From contig CAYLLR010000010.1 in assembly GCA_964384965.1 (NCBI GenBank), positions 1-20,653 on the forward strand: DNA of 20,653 nt. The letters are read 5' to 3'. The DNA is from GW2011-AR1 sp964384965. GTDB taxonomy: Archaea; Nanobdellota; Nanobdellia; Pacearchaeales; GW2011-AR1. The translations under genes were made by a program, and so were the position numbers. This document shows positions 13,495 through 20,593 of the stretch, piece by piece (position 1 is the first letter of the stretch; each line of letters opens with the position of its first letter). The notes under the pieces are model-generated. The model did no database searches. It saw nothing but the letters and a program-made list of their open reading frames with translations, and was not told the origin of the DNA.

Positions 13495-14538
13495 ATGCTA
13501 ACTAAAAAAGAAATTTCAGAGTTGAGGGGACATTTGGAGAAAGCACAAAGTCCTCTTTTTTATTTTGATAATGATCAGGATGGGTTGTGTAGTTATCTTC
13601 TTTTAAGACGCACTTATGGGAAAGGAAACGGCGTCCCTGTAAAAGGTTCTTTGCTTGGAAAAGAATATCTTAGGAGAGTTAAAGAATTTGATCCGGATTA
13701 TATTTTCATTTTAGATAAACCCAAGGTTTCTAATGAATTTTTTGAATATTTACAAGAAAAAAATATTCCCGTTGTTTGGATTGATCATCATGAAATTGAG
13801 GAAGGAGGGGTTCCCTCTTGGATAAAATATTATAATCCTCTTTTTAGCTCTAAAACTAATGAGCCAGTTACAGATTTGTGTTATAAAATTGCAAATAAAA
13901 AAGAAGATTTGTGGTTGCTGATTGCAGGATGTGTTGCAGATAAATTTTTGCCCGAAGAATATAATAAATTTCTTAAAAAATATCCAGATTTGGGGATTAA
14001 TTCAAAGGAACCCTTTAAGATTTTTTATGAATCGGAAATTGGAAAAATCTCTCAAATGGTTGGTGTGGGGTTAAAAGATAGGACCAGCCTTGTAATGAGA
14101 ATGATAAGATTTTTAATTGATGTGCGAACTCCGTATGAGGTTTTAGAAGAAAACTCTTCTAATTTTTCGATGCATAAAAGATTTTATGAAGTTAATTCGA
14201 AGTTGGAAAAATTGGTTGGTCGTGCCAAAAAAAATTCTTTTGAAAAATTGATTTTTTTTAAATATGCCTCGGATATAAGTATGAGTGCAGATATCGCAAA
14301 TAGGTTAAGTTACGAATTTCCAAAAAAAATTATTGTAGTTGTGAGGGAAAAAGGGTCTGAAGTTAACTTGTCTCTTCGTGGAAAAGGTGTTAAAAAATTT
14401 TTTTTGGAATCAATAAAAGAAATACCCTTTGCAAAAGGGGGGGGCCACGAAGATGCAGTGGGAGGACAAATGAATGAGAAAGATTTAGATTTATTCAGAA
14501 CCAATTTAAGAAGACTCATTGAAAAACAAAAATTTTAA
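13495..14538 (+). CDS. DHH-DHHA1 family phosphoesterase
   Basis: A metal-dependent phosphodiesterase or exonuclease of the RecJ/NrnA superfamily. 347 aa. Motif I is FDNDQDGLCSYLL (D25, D27, D29), the DHH motif is WIDHHEIEEG (D97-H99), and the DHHA1 substrate-binding motif is AKGGGHEDAVGGQM (GGGH at 315-318). All metal-binding signatures look intact. The length fits small stand-alone DHH enzymes, not large RecJ. Relatives degrade short oligonucleotides, pAp, single-stranded DNA or cyclic dinucleotides; which applies here cannot be read from motifs. A cyclic-di-AMP synthase lies about 3 kb upstream, so pApA or c-di-AMP is a candidate substrate. A T-rich run follows at 14550-14562. Confidence 0.88.
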   Translation: MLTKKEISELRGHLEKAQSPLFYFDNDQDGLCSYLLLRRTYGKGNGVPVKGSLLGKEYLRRVKEFDPDYIFILDKPKVSNEFFEYLQEKNIPVVWIDHHEIEEGGVPSWIKYYNPLFSSKTNEPVTDLCYKIANKKEDLWLLIAGCVADKFLPEEYNKFLKKYPDLGINSKEPFKIFYESEIGKISQMVGVGLKDRTSLVMRMIRFLIDVRTPYEVLEENSSNFSMHKRFYEVNSKLEKLVGRAKKNSFEKLIFFKYASDISMSADIANRLSYEFPKKIIVVVREKGSEVNLSLRGKGVKKFFLESIKEIPFAKGGGHEDAVGGQMNEKDLDLFRTNLRRLIEKQKF

Positions 14539-14540
14539 AA
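14533..14540 (+). promoter_or_regulatory. Possible TATA-like box over the DHH stop codon
   Basis: TTTTAAAA centred 26-27 nt before ATG 14563 and thus at the same spacing as true promoters here. It coincides with the DHH stop codon, so chance occurrence is a real possibility. Confidence 0.25.
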
Positions 14541-14549
14541 AGAAGCAGG

Positions 14550-14562
14550 TTTTGTTTTTTTT
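14550..14562 (+). terminator. T-rich terminator after the DHH gene
   Basis: TTTTGTTTTTTTT begins 12 nt after the stop codon. Oligo-T on the coding strand is the usual intrinsic termination signal of archaeal RNA polymerase. Confidence 0.45.
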
Positions 14563-14674
14563 ATGGGTAATATGCTTAATTCAAGCTATTGTAAGTGGTG
14601 TTTTAATCCAGTTGTTACCCTAATTAAATTAGCTTAATTTGATTCAAAATCTCAGGGCTTTGAATTAAATTAGG
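14563..14674 (+). ncRNA. Possible structured small RNA, or leaderless 24-codon ORF
   Basis: Downstream of a TATA-like box at 14533-14540 lies an open frame of 24 codons (ATG 14563 to TAA 14635-14637, containing SSYCKWCFNP). It is followed by a strong hairpin: 14633-14648 pairs with 14659-14674 over 16 pairs, two of them G-T, around a ten-base loop. GGGTAAT (14565-14571) can also pair with GTTACCC (14614-14620). The region could be a stable RNA or a tiny CxxC protein; I recognise neither. Confidence 0.25.
14633..14674. repeat. Inverted repeat, 16-bp stem
   Basis: Arms 14633-14648 and 14659-14674 with loop ATCTCAGGGC. No T-run follows on the plus strand, so it is not a classic terminator there. 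Even for AT-rich DNA, a 16-bp stem without mismatch is notable. Confidence 0.7.
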
Positions 14675-14728
14675 GAAATACTTATAATTAGTTCTGGCTT
14701 TGAGGTTTTAGACAAATTCAAACCAAAG

Positions 14729-14839
14729 ATGGAAGAATCTATGGAAAAAAAAGATGTAGAAAAAGAATTGAGTTCTCTTTTAGAGAAAACTTTTATGATG
14801 GAAGATGAATTGAATTCTATTTTTGTGAGGGACGATTAA
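14729..14839 (+). CDS. Possible 36-aa acidic peptide
   Basis: ATG 14729 to TAA 14839 encodes an acidic helix-prone peptide (KDVEKELSSLLEKTF, then MEDELNSIFVRDD). Codons upstream are open back to about 14670 but contain no standard start. A CTTATAAT element at 14681-14688 would start transcription near 14711, leaving an 18-nt leader. Composition looks coding, but the length makes this uncertain. It is followed by a 9-bp hairpin at 14848-14872. Confidence 0.35.
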   Translation: MEESMEKKDVEKELSSLLEKTFMMEDELNSIFVRDD

Positions 14840-14847
14840 AGAAATAA

Positions 14848-14872
14848 ATTGGATTTCTTTTTAAAATCCAAT
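14848..14872. repeat. 9-bp hairpin after the 36-aa ORF
   Basis: ATTGGATTT (14848-14856) pairs with AAATCCAAT (14864-14872) around a T-rich loop. Possibly a 3' end signal for the small ORF. Confidence 0.4.
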
Positions 14873-14881
14873 CTCTCATTT

Positions 14882-14940
14882 CAATAAAATAATTTTTAGT
14901 TTTAAAAATTTTTGGGGATTATCCAAAAATTATTTTATTG
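14882..14940. repeat. Perfect 16-bp inverted repeat beyond the proS stop codon
   Basis: CAATAAAATAATTTTT (14882-14897) is the exact reverse complement of 14925-14940, with a 27-nt loop holding GGGGATTATCC. Outside it, CTCA (14876-14879) can pair with TGAG (14942-14945). It lies 44 nt beyond the proS stop codon, so it may form the 3' end of that transcript. The gap 14539-14983 as a whole has no larger gene. Confidence 0.65.
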
Positions 14941-14983
14941 TTGAGATGAAGGGAAAATTTGATTCTTATTTTCAAAATAACCC

Positions 14984-16441
14984 TTAATAACTTTTACCAA
15001 CATAAACGACTTCGTTTGCCTTTTTGTTGCAAACAACGCAATTTCCGTTAGGAATCTCTTTTTTGTTTGCGAGAGTTCCCCGGATGTTTCCGCCAGTTTC
15101 TTTTTCTATTTTTTCAGAGCAAGAAAGTCCTTGTTTACCAATTGAACAGAAATTTATTTTTGCTAATCTTCCTTTTTTAAGGGATTTTTTAATTTCTTTT
15201 ATCGTATAACAATCAATAATTTTTCCGTTTGCAAATTCATCAGCTTTTTTTATCAATCTTTTATCAAATTCTTTTCCTAATTTTTCCATATTTTTTAATT
15301 CGGATATTTTAATTTTCCTTTTTTCTTTTATGTCCCTTATGAACAAAACAATTTCTTCTTTTTTCAATTCCCTTTCACCAAATTCTAATCTGAAAGGAAC
15401 CCCTTTCAGTTCCCATATGTGGTATTTTTCTCCCGGTCTTTTTTCAGAATCGTCGTCCAATTCTACTTTTATTCCTTGTTTTTCTAAAGAATCTTTTATT
15501 TCATTTGCTTTTTTTAAAATTTTTTCTTTATTCTTTTTTGTAAATATCGGTACGATAACGACTTGTTTTGGAGAAATTGCATATGGTAAAATTAATCCTG
15601 AATCGTCGCCGTGAGTTGCAATTACCGAAGCTAAAATTCTTGAAACTGCTGGGCCATAAGCCGTTGTCCATAAATATTCACTTTCTCCTTTTTCATTTTC
15701 AAATTTTGCGTTAAATGCTTTTGAAAATTTTTGTCCCATTAGGTGTGTTGAAGGTTGTTGAATCAATTTTCCGTCGGGCATAAAACAATCTGAACCTATT
15801 GTATATTCCGCTCCCGCAAATTTATCCCATTCGGGCCTTTTCATTGGTAAAAAAGGAATTCCATAAACTTGATGCATTATTTTTTCTGTAATTTTTATAT
15901 CTTCTTGGACTTGTTTTTCTGCATCTTCTTTTGATTTGAACGCGTCGTGACATTCTATCCAAATAAATTCTCTCCCTCGAATTAAGGGCCTCGTCGATTT
16001 TGTGTCTAATCTAAATACGTGCGCTCTTTGATATAATTTTAAAGGTAAATCTCTATAACTTCTTATCCAAAATTTAAACATTGGAGTATAAAGAGTTTCG
16101 GAAGTGGGCCTCAAAGCTAATTCTTTTTCTTCGTTGAATTTTTTCAACCAAAAAACTTCTGGAGTAAATCCCTTTATGTGTTCACTTTCTTTTGTCAAGT
16201 TTTCTTTTGGAATTACCGAGGGCATAAAGGTTGGTTTGTGACCTTTTTCTTGAAGTTCTTTTTCTAAGTATTTGAACATGTTTTCAATAGTCATTGCAGC
16301 CCAAGGTCGAATAACAGTAAATCCTTTTATTCCCAATCTCAAATCAATTAATTCTGCCTTATCTAAGACTTGAGAAAACCACTCTGAAAAGTTTTCATTT
16401 TTTTTTACGCTCATTCCTTCTTGTGATTTTTTTTCTTTCAT
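14984..16441 (-). CDS. proS: Prolyl-tRNA synthetase, archaeal/eukaryotic type
   Basis: Charges tRNA-Pro. 485 aa. Class II core at about residues 15-290: GIKGFTVIRPWAAMTIENMF, FMPSVIPKENLTKE, LRPTSETLYTPMFKFWIRSY, RPLIRGREFIWIECHDAF and LWTTAYGPAVSRILA. The anticodon-binding domain is about 290-390. The C-terminal extension carries four clustered cysteines (CSIGKQGLSC, then CVVC) and ends in YVGKSY; a terminal Tyr and a zinc-like C-terminal domain are hallmarks of this ProRS type, which lacks the bacterial editing insertion. The start is supported by a TATA-like box at 16463-16470. The serine-protease gene upstream on the same strand has its own promoter. Confidence 0.95.
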   Translation of the reverse strand: MKEKKSQEGMSVKKNENFSEWFSQVLDKAELIDLRLGIKGFTVIRPWAAMTIENMFKYLEKELQEKGHKPTFMPSVIPKENLTKESEHIKGFTPEVFWLKKFNEEKELALRPTSETLYTPMFKFWIRSYRDLPLKLYQRAHVFRLDTKSTRPLIRGREFIWIECHDAFKSKEDAEKQVQEDIKITEKIMHQVYGIPFLPMKRPEWDKFAGAEYTIGSDCFMPDGKLIQQPSTHLMGQKFSKAFNAKFENEKGESEYLWTTAYGPAVSRILASVIATHGDDSGLILPYAISPKQVVIVPIFTKKNKEKILKKANEIKDSLEKQGIKVELDDDSEKRPGEKYHIWELKGVPFRLEFGERELKKEEIVLFIRDIKEKRKIKISELKNMEKLGKEFDKRLIKKADEFANGKIIDCYTIKEIKKSLKKGRLAKINFCSIGKQGLSCSEKIEKETGGNIRGTLANKKEIPNGNCVVCNKKANEVVYVGKSY

Positions 16442-16462
16442 ATTTTTATTAAAAAAAGAAGA

Positions 16463-16470
16463 GTTTAAAT
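16463..16470 (-). promoter_or_regulatory. TATA-like box for proS
   Basis: Minus-strand ATTTAAAC, centred 25-26 nt before the ATG at 16441. Confidence 0.55.
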
Positions 16471-16543
16471 TCTTTTAGTTAAAGTTAAATCTCCAACCTT
16501 TTTTTGAAAAGATTTGCTTTTTCGGGGTAAATTTAATCATTTT

Positions 16544-17428
16544 TTATTCAATCAAAGTTTGATTTAATATTTGTTGACCGATTTCATTCACTCCTAATTT
16601 TATTTTGTCTGATTCTAATGCAAAACCAATTCCTTCAGTATCAACCAATTTAAAATTATTCATTCCGACAACTTTGCCTTGTTTGTTGAGTAGGGGTCCT
16701 CCGGAGTTTCCGGGGTTTAGTTGGGCGTTTGTTTGAATGTATGTTCCCAAAGTTCCAAATCCTTTCCTATTTGTTGCTGAGATTATTCCGTCTGTAGCAG
16801 AAAATTCTAGTCCTTGTGGGGTCCCTATTGCAATGACTTTCTCACCAATTCCCACATTTTTAGATTTTTCTAACTTTAACGGAGGGTAATTTTCACTTAT
16901 TTTTATCACTGCTAAATCCAATTCCCCAATATATCCTATCAATTCTCCAGAATGTCTTTTCTGATCGCTTGTGATAATTTGGATGACCTTTGAAGGTTCA
17001 TTATTTTCGTTAGATATAACATGTTCATTTGTAACAAGATATCCCTTTCCGTTTATAAAAAATCCCGAACCTTGCATAGAGAGGGTCCTTATTATGACAA
17101 TTGAATTAATTGCATTTTTGATTATTCCAGAAAAATCTTCACTAACTTCAACCTTTAATTTGCTTATCTGTCGGTTTGTCGAAGACAAATTCTTATTTAA
17201 GTTAGTTAATTTGCTGTCAAAAGATTGTTTTGTACTTAAAATTTGGGTGACCAATTCATTTATTTTTTCATTGGTGTTCTTTTTCAATTCATTTATTTGG
17301 TTGTTAAGTTTTGTGTTTTCCAAATTCTGTTTTACTATTACTCCATTTAGAAGAATTGCAATGATTATTATGGAGATGATTATTAAGGTAGAAAAGCTCC
17401 CAAGGATTATTTTATGGTGTTTTTTCAT
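16544..17428 (-). CDS. Membrane-anchored trypsin-like serine protease (HtrA/Deg-like, no PDZ)
   Basis: 294 aa. A basic N-terminus and one membrane helix (about 8-30) are followed by a coiled-coil stalk (about 35-95, Asn/Lys/Leu-rich) and a chymotrypsin-fold protease. The catalytic triad is visible: H136 in YLVTNEHVIS, D171 in GELDLAVIKI, S242 in LNPGNSGGPLL. GSGFFING and AIGTPQGLEFSATDGIIS are typical of the S1C (HtrA/DegP) group. The PDZ domain common in HtrA is absent; the chain ends about 50 residues after the Ser. The protease should face outside and probably handles damaged surface proteins or processes other membrane proteins. The start fits the ATTTAAAT at 17451-17458. Confidence 0.9.
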   Translation of the reverse strand: MKKHHKIILGSFSTLIIISIIIIAILLNGVIVKQNLENTKLNNQINELKKNTNEKINELVTQILSTKQSFDSKLTNLNKNLSSTNRQISKLKVEVSEDFSGIIKNAINSIVIIRTLSMQGSGFFINGKGYLVTNEHVISNENNEPSKVIQIITSDQKRHSGELIGYIGELDLAVIKISENYPPLKLEKSKNVGIGEKVIAIGTPQGLEFSATDGIISATNRKGFGTLGTYIQTNAQLNPGNSGGPLLNKQGKVVGMNNFKLVDTEGIGFALESDKIKLGVNEIGQQILNQTLIE

Positions 17429-17450
17429 TTTATTACTCGGATGTTAAATT

Positions 17451-17458
17451 ATTTAAAT
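17451..17458 (-). promoter_or_regulatory. TATA-like box for the serine protease
   Basis: ATTTAAAT, a palindrome, centred 26-27 nt before the minus-strand ATG at 17428. Confidence 0.55.
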
Positions 17459-17511
17459 CTAATCCTACATTTTATTTCATTGAATTTCTCTTTATGAGAT
17501 TTTCAATTACA

Positions 17512-17583
17512 GGGCCTATAGTTTAATGGATAGAATATCGGGTTTCGGCCCCGAAGATCTAGGTTCGATTCCTAGTAGGCTCG
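17512..17583 (+). tRNA. tRNA-Arg (anticodon TCG)
   Basis: A full cloverleaf of 72 nt. The acceptor GGGCCTA pairs with TAGGCTC (one G-T). The D arm GTTT pairs with the bases before position 26, with GGA in the loop including the A20 typical of arginine tRNAs. The anticodon stem TCGGG/CCCGA holds loop TTTCGGC, with anticodon TCG at 17545-17547. A four-base variable loop is followed by T arm CTAGG-TTCGATT-CCTAG and discriminator G at 17583. No CCA is encoded and no intron is present. It reads CGA and probably other CGN codons. Confidence 0.95.
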
Positions 17584-17597
17584 TCTAAAAGGGGAAA

Positions 17598-18734
17598 ATG
17601 AATAGAGAAAATAAATTGTACTTTGTTGCCTTGTCAATTTTAATAGGGGCAGGCATAGGGGCAGGAGTATTGGGTATTCCGTACGTGGCTGCACAAGCGG
17701 GGTTTTTAATTTCTTTTTTTTACATTCTTTTTATTGGGGGAATAGTTCTTTTAATAAATCTTTATCTTGGAGAAGTTGCTTTAAGAACAAAAGGAAATCA
17801 TCAACTTTCGGGGTATGCTGAAAAATATTTAGGAAAAAAGGCAAAAACTTTAATGAGGGCAGCGTTTGCTTTTGGAATTTACGCTTCTTTAGTTGCCTAT
17901 TTGATTGGCGTCGGGGAAAGTTTAAGTTTTTTAATTTTTGGAAGTTTAAATTATTCTATTCAGTTTGGAATTATTTTTAGTTTTTTTATGATGTTTCTAT
18001 TGTGGAAAGGGGTAAAGGCACTGAAAAGTTTTGAAAAATTTGGGGTGGCAATAATATTAGGTCTTTTAATTTTGATTTTTTTTCTTTTTATTGGGGAGGT
18101 TAGTGTTCAAAATTTAAATTATGTTAATTGGAAAAATATCTTTTTGCCTTTTGGAGTTATTCTCTTTGCGTTTCTTTCATTTTCCGTTATTCCCGAAGTA
18201 GCATATATTTTAAGAAAAGATAAAAAAATATTTAAAAAAGTTATAATTACAAGTTCAATTGTTTCAATTATTTTTTATCTTCTTTTTGCTTTTGTGGTGG
18301 TGGGGTTTAAAGGATTGGGTACTCCGGAAGTTGCAACCTTAGCACTCGGTCCAATTTTTATCTTTTTAGGGATATTTACCATGTTTACTTCCCATCTCTC
18401 ATTAGGTAATGCATTGGAAGAAGATTTTGAATTTGATGCCAAATTAAAAAAGAAAAGCTCTTGGTTTTTAGCTTCAATAGTTCCAATTTTAATTTATTCT
18501 CTTATTAGTTTTTTTGATTTTTTTTCTTTTACAAAGGTACTTTCTATCGGGGGGGTTGTTTCGGGGGGAATAGTTATTATTTTAACCCTTTTCATCGTTA
18601 AGAAAGCAAAAAAGAGTGGAAAGAGGGAACCTGAATTTTCAATACCCCTAAATTGGCCAATAATTATTTTTATCATCTTGATTTTTGTTTTTGGAATTGT
18701 CAGGGAGCTTTGGAGTCTGATTTCTAATTTTTGA
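17598..18734 (+). CDS. Amino-acid permease (AAAP / Trp-Tyr permease-like)
   Basis: Imports amino acids across the cytoplasmic membrane, probably with a coupling ion. 378 aa with about 11 membrane helices. The first helix carries GAGIGAGVLGIPYVAAQAGF (residues about 17-36), the broken, substrate-binding helix typical of the APC superfamily and close to the AAAP/HAAAP branch. Later features include LSGYAEKYLGKKAKTL and a short final helix; the length is slightly below the usual 400 or more. The substrate cannot be told. ATG 17598 lies 14 nt after the tRNA, with AAGGGG before it as a possible ribosome binding site. No TATA-like box can fit in that gap, so transcription likely reads through the tRNA gene. 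Confidence 0.82.
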   Translation: MNRENKLYFVALSILIGAGIGAGVLGIPYVAAQAGFLISFFYILFIGGIVLLINLYLGEVALRTKGNHQLSGYAEKYLGKKAKTLMRAAFAFGIYASLVAYLIGVGESLSFLIFGSLNYSIQFGIIFSFFMMFLLWKGVKALKSFEKFGVAIILGLLILIFFLFIGEVSVQNLNYVNWKNIFLPFGVILFAFLSFSVIPEVAYILRKDKKIFKKVIITSSIVSIIFYLLFAFVVVGFKGLGTPEVATLALGPIFIFLGIFTMFTSHLSLGNALEEDFEFDAKLKKKSSWFLASIVPILIYSLISFFDFFSFTKVLSIGGVVSGGIVIILTLFIVKKAKKSGKREPEFSIPLNWPIIIFIILIFVFGIVRELWSLISNF

Positions 18735-18737
18735 AAT

Positions 18738-18745
18738 TATTTAAG
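18738..18745 (+). promoter_or_regulatory. TATA-like box upstream of the 18820 gene
   Basis: ATTTAAGT just after the permease stop codon. Predicted transcription start near 18767 would give an mRNA leader of about 53 nt, unlike the leaderless neighbours. Confidence 0.3.
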
Positions 18746-18819
18746 TGGGCAATTCCATAAAGAGAGAATTAGAAACATTTTTGAATTGGAATCTGTTGTT
18801 TATGAAAAATGAGTGAAAA

Positions 18820-19212
18820 ATGATAAAATCAAATAAGAAGTCTTTAAGGATTTTTTTCTTTTTAATTGGGATTATTGCAACCCTTGCATATAGGATTATT
18901 ATTGTTTTGAATTTTTATAGTCCTTATTGGGTAAAGGTTTCTTGGTATATTGGAACCATAGGTTTTACTTTATATTTTTGGCATAGATATGAGATTCAAA
19001 AAAAGAGAGTTGAATTGATAAATAAATATGGGTTGGTGGGCGTTGTTGAGAGATTAGACCAAATTAGTGGAAAACGAAAAGAAGCTTTAAATTATCTTGT
19101 AAAAACGACAGCAACTTCTAAGTCCAGATGGAATTCTTTGACTATTTTTTTATTATCTCTTTTGGCATTAATTGGGGGAATTCTTCTGGATTTGGGGTTT
19201 TTTGGGATATAA
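18820..19212 (+). CDS. Small membrane protein of unknown function (130 aa)
   Basis: Three hydrophobic segments (about residues 9-29, 37-55 and 105-128) enclose a polar, helix-prone segment between the second and third (YEIQKKRVELINKYGLVGVVERL). No family recognised. A TGA two codons upstream of ATG 18820 rules out a longer form; GAGTGA at 18811-18816 is a weak ribosome binding site. It follows the permease by 85 nt and precedes gatD by 72 nt, each with promoter-like sequences, so no operon is evident. Confidence 0.7.
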   Translation: MIKSNKKSLRIFFFLIGIIATLAYRIIIVLNFYSPYWVKVSWYIGTIGFTLYFWHRYEIQKKRVELINKYGLVGVVERLDQISGKRKEALNYLVKTTATSKSRWNSLTIFLLSLLALIGGILLDLGFFGI

Positions 19213-19254
19213 TTCTTAAATTATGAGGGAAATGGTTTTTGTTGAGACCAACAT

Positions 19255-19262
19255 CTTTTTAA
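19255..19262 (+). promoter_or_regulatory. TATA-like box for gatD
   Basis: CTTTTTAA centred about 26 nt before ATG 19285. Confidence 0.4.
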
Positions 19263-19284
19263 CTTTTAATTAATTTATTTTTCT

Positions 19285-20562
19285 ATGAAATTCAAAGGAG
19301 AATTTGGGGATTATGTTTTGGTTCATAAAGGAAAGGAAATTTTTGAGGGAACCTTACTTCTTAGTCCTGAAAAAGGGGTGTTGCTTTTGAAATTGGATAA
19401 CGGATATAATGTGGGGTTTGATAAAAAAGAAATTTTAAAAGTTGAGGTCTTAAAAAAATCAGAGAGTCAAAAAAAAGATTTTAAGGTTCCTTTTTCAGAT
19501 AAAAAACCAAATATCGCAATGGTAATTTTGGGGGGAACAATTTCTGCTCGTTTGAACCCTGGAAAAGGGGGGGTTGATTTTGTGGAAAAGCCGGACGATT
19601 TATTTAATTATTATCCTGAAATTTTTGAGAAAGTTAATGTTTTGAAGATTGAAGTTCCGTTCATGAAGGCCTCTGAAAATATGGATTATAAAGACTGGAA
19701 AAAAATTGCGGATAGAGTTTGCAAGTTGATTAATCAAAAAGAGATTTCTGGAGTAATTGTGACGCACGGGACAGACACAATTCATTATACCTCCTCGGCA
19801 TTAAGTTTTTTTCTTAAGAATTTAGGAAAACCTGTGGTTCTGACCTATTCTCAAAGAAGTATTGATAGGGGGAGTTCGGACGCAAGATTAAATTTGCTTT
19901 GTTCGGCCCAGGTTGCTGTTTCAAATTTTTCAGGCGTCGTCGTCGTCGGACATTCCAGTACAAATGATGATTTTTGCTATGGTCTTTTAGGAACGAAAGT
20001 TCGTAAAATGCATTCTTCAAAGAGGGATGCATTCAAATCAATAAATAGAGAACCTTTATTCAAAATTTATGAAGATAGAATTGAAAGAGTTTCTCAATAT
20101 TTTTTGAGAAATGAAAACAAAAGGTGTTTTGTTGATTCAAAATTTGAGGAAAAAATTGCACTTTTAAAGTTTTATCCTGGGCAAGATCCAAAAATTTTGG
20201 ATTATTATTTGGAAAAAGGGTATAAAGGAATTATCTTGGAAATGGTCGGGTTGGGGCACGTCGCGACGACGGGTGCGAGAATTAGTTGGATTAGAAAATT
20301 GAAAGAAGTTCAAAAAAAAGGATTGATTATTTGTGGAGTTTCACAGACGATTTATGGTAGATTAAATCCTTTGGTATATGTTACCGGCCGGGAACTTCTT
20401 GAAACAGGAATTATCTATCTTAAGGATATGCTTTCCGAAACAGCATTTGTTAAATTAGGGTGGGTTTTGGGGCATAAAGAATGGGCAGAGAATAAAGAAA
20501 AAATTAAAGAGAAAATGTTAGAAAATATTGCAGGGGAGATAAGTAATTGTATTTTAGATTGA
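19285..20562 (+). CDS. gatD: Glu-tRNA(Gln) amidotransferase subunit D
   Basis: With GatE it converts Glu-tRNA(Gln) to Gln-tRNA(Gln) in archaea; GatD releases ammonia from an amide donor. 425 aa, normal length. A small beta-barrel N-terminal domain (about 1-60, GDYVLVHKGKEIFEGTLL) precedes an L-asparaginase-type domain. Catalytic residues as in the asparaginase family are visible: T85 in ILGGTISARL, T163 and D164 in VTHGTDTIHY, K241 in KVRKMHSSKRDAF. Conserved segments YSQRSIDRGSSDA and LEMVGLGHVATTG are present. GatDE is found only in archaea, so this gene is firm evidence for the domain of life. GatE is not in the window; it may follow downstream or lie elsewhere. Confidence 0.96.
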   Translation: MKFKGEFGDYVLVHKGKEIFEGTLLLSPEKGVLLLKLDNGYNVGFDKKEILKVEVLKKSESQKKDFKVPFSDKKPNIAMVILGGTISARLNPGKGGVDFVEKPDDLFNYYPEIFEKVNVLKIEVPFMKASENMDYKDWKKIADRVCKLINQKEISGVIVTHGTDTIHYTSSALSFFLKNLGKPVVLTYSQRSIDRGSSDARLNLLCSAQVAVSNFSGVVVVGHSSTNDDFCYGLLGTKVRKMHSSKRDAFKSINREPLFKIYEDRIERVSQYFLRNENKRCFVDSKFEEKIALLKFYPGQDPKILDYYLEKGYKGIILEMVGLGHVATTGARISWIRKLKEVQKKGLIICGVSQTIYGRLNPLVYVTGRELLETGIIYLKDMLSETAFVKLGWVLGHKEWAENKEKIKEKMLENIAGEISNCILD

Positions 20563-20585
20563 AAATCGATATTTAATCAAATAGG

Positions 20586-20593
20586 TATTTAAG
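20586..20593 (+). promoter_or_regulatory. TATA-like box at the right edge
   Basis: TATTTAAG in the 91-nt tail after gatD. No start codon of a convincing ORF follows within the window, so its gene, if any, lies outside. Confidence 0.3.

Noticed and set aside
14565..14620. tRNA-like fold (GGGTAAT...GTTACCC with a GCTT/AAGC arm)
   Set aside because: No T-loop consensus (TTC-A) and no believable anticodon arm. Kept only as part of a possible structured RNA.
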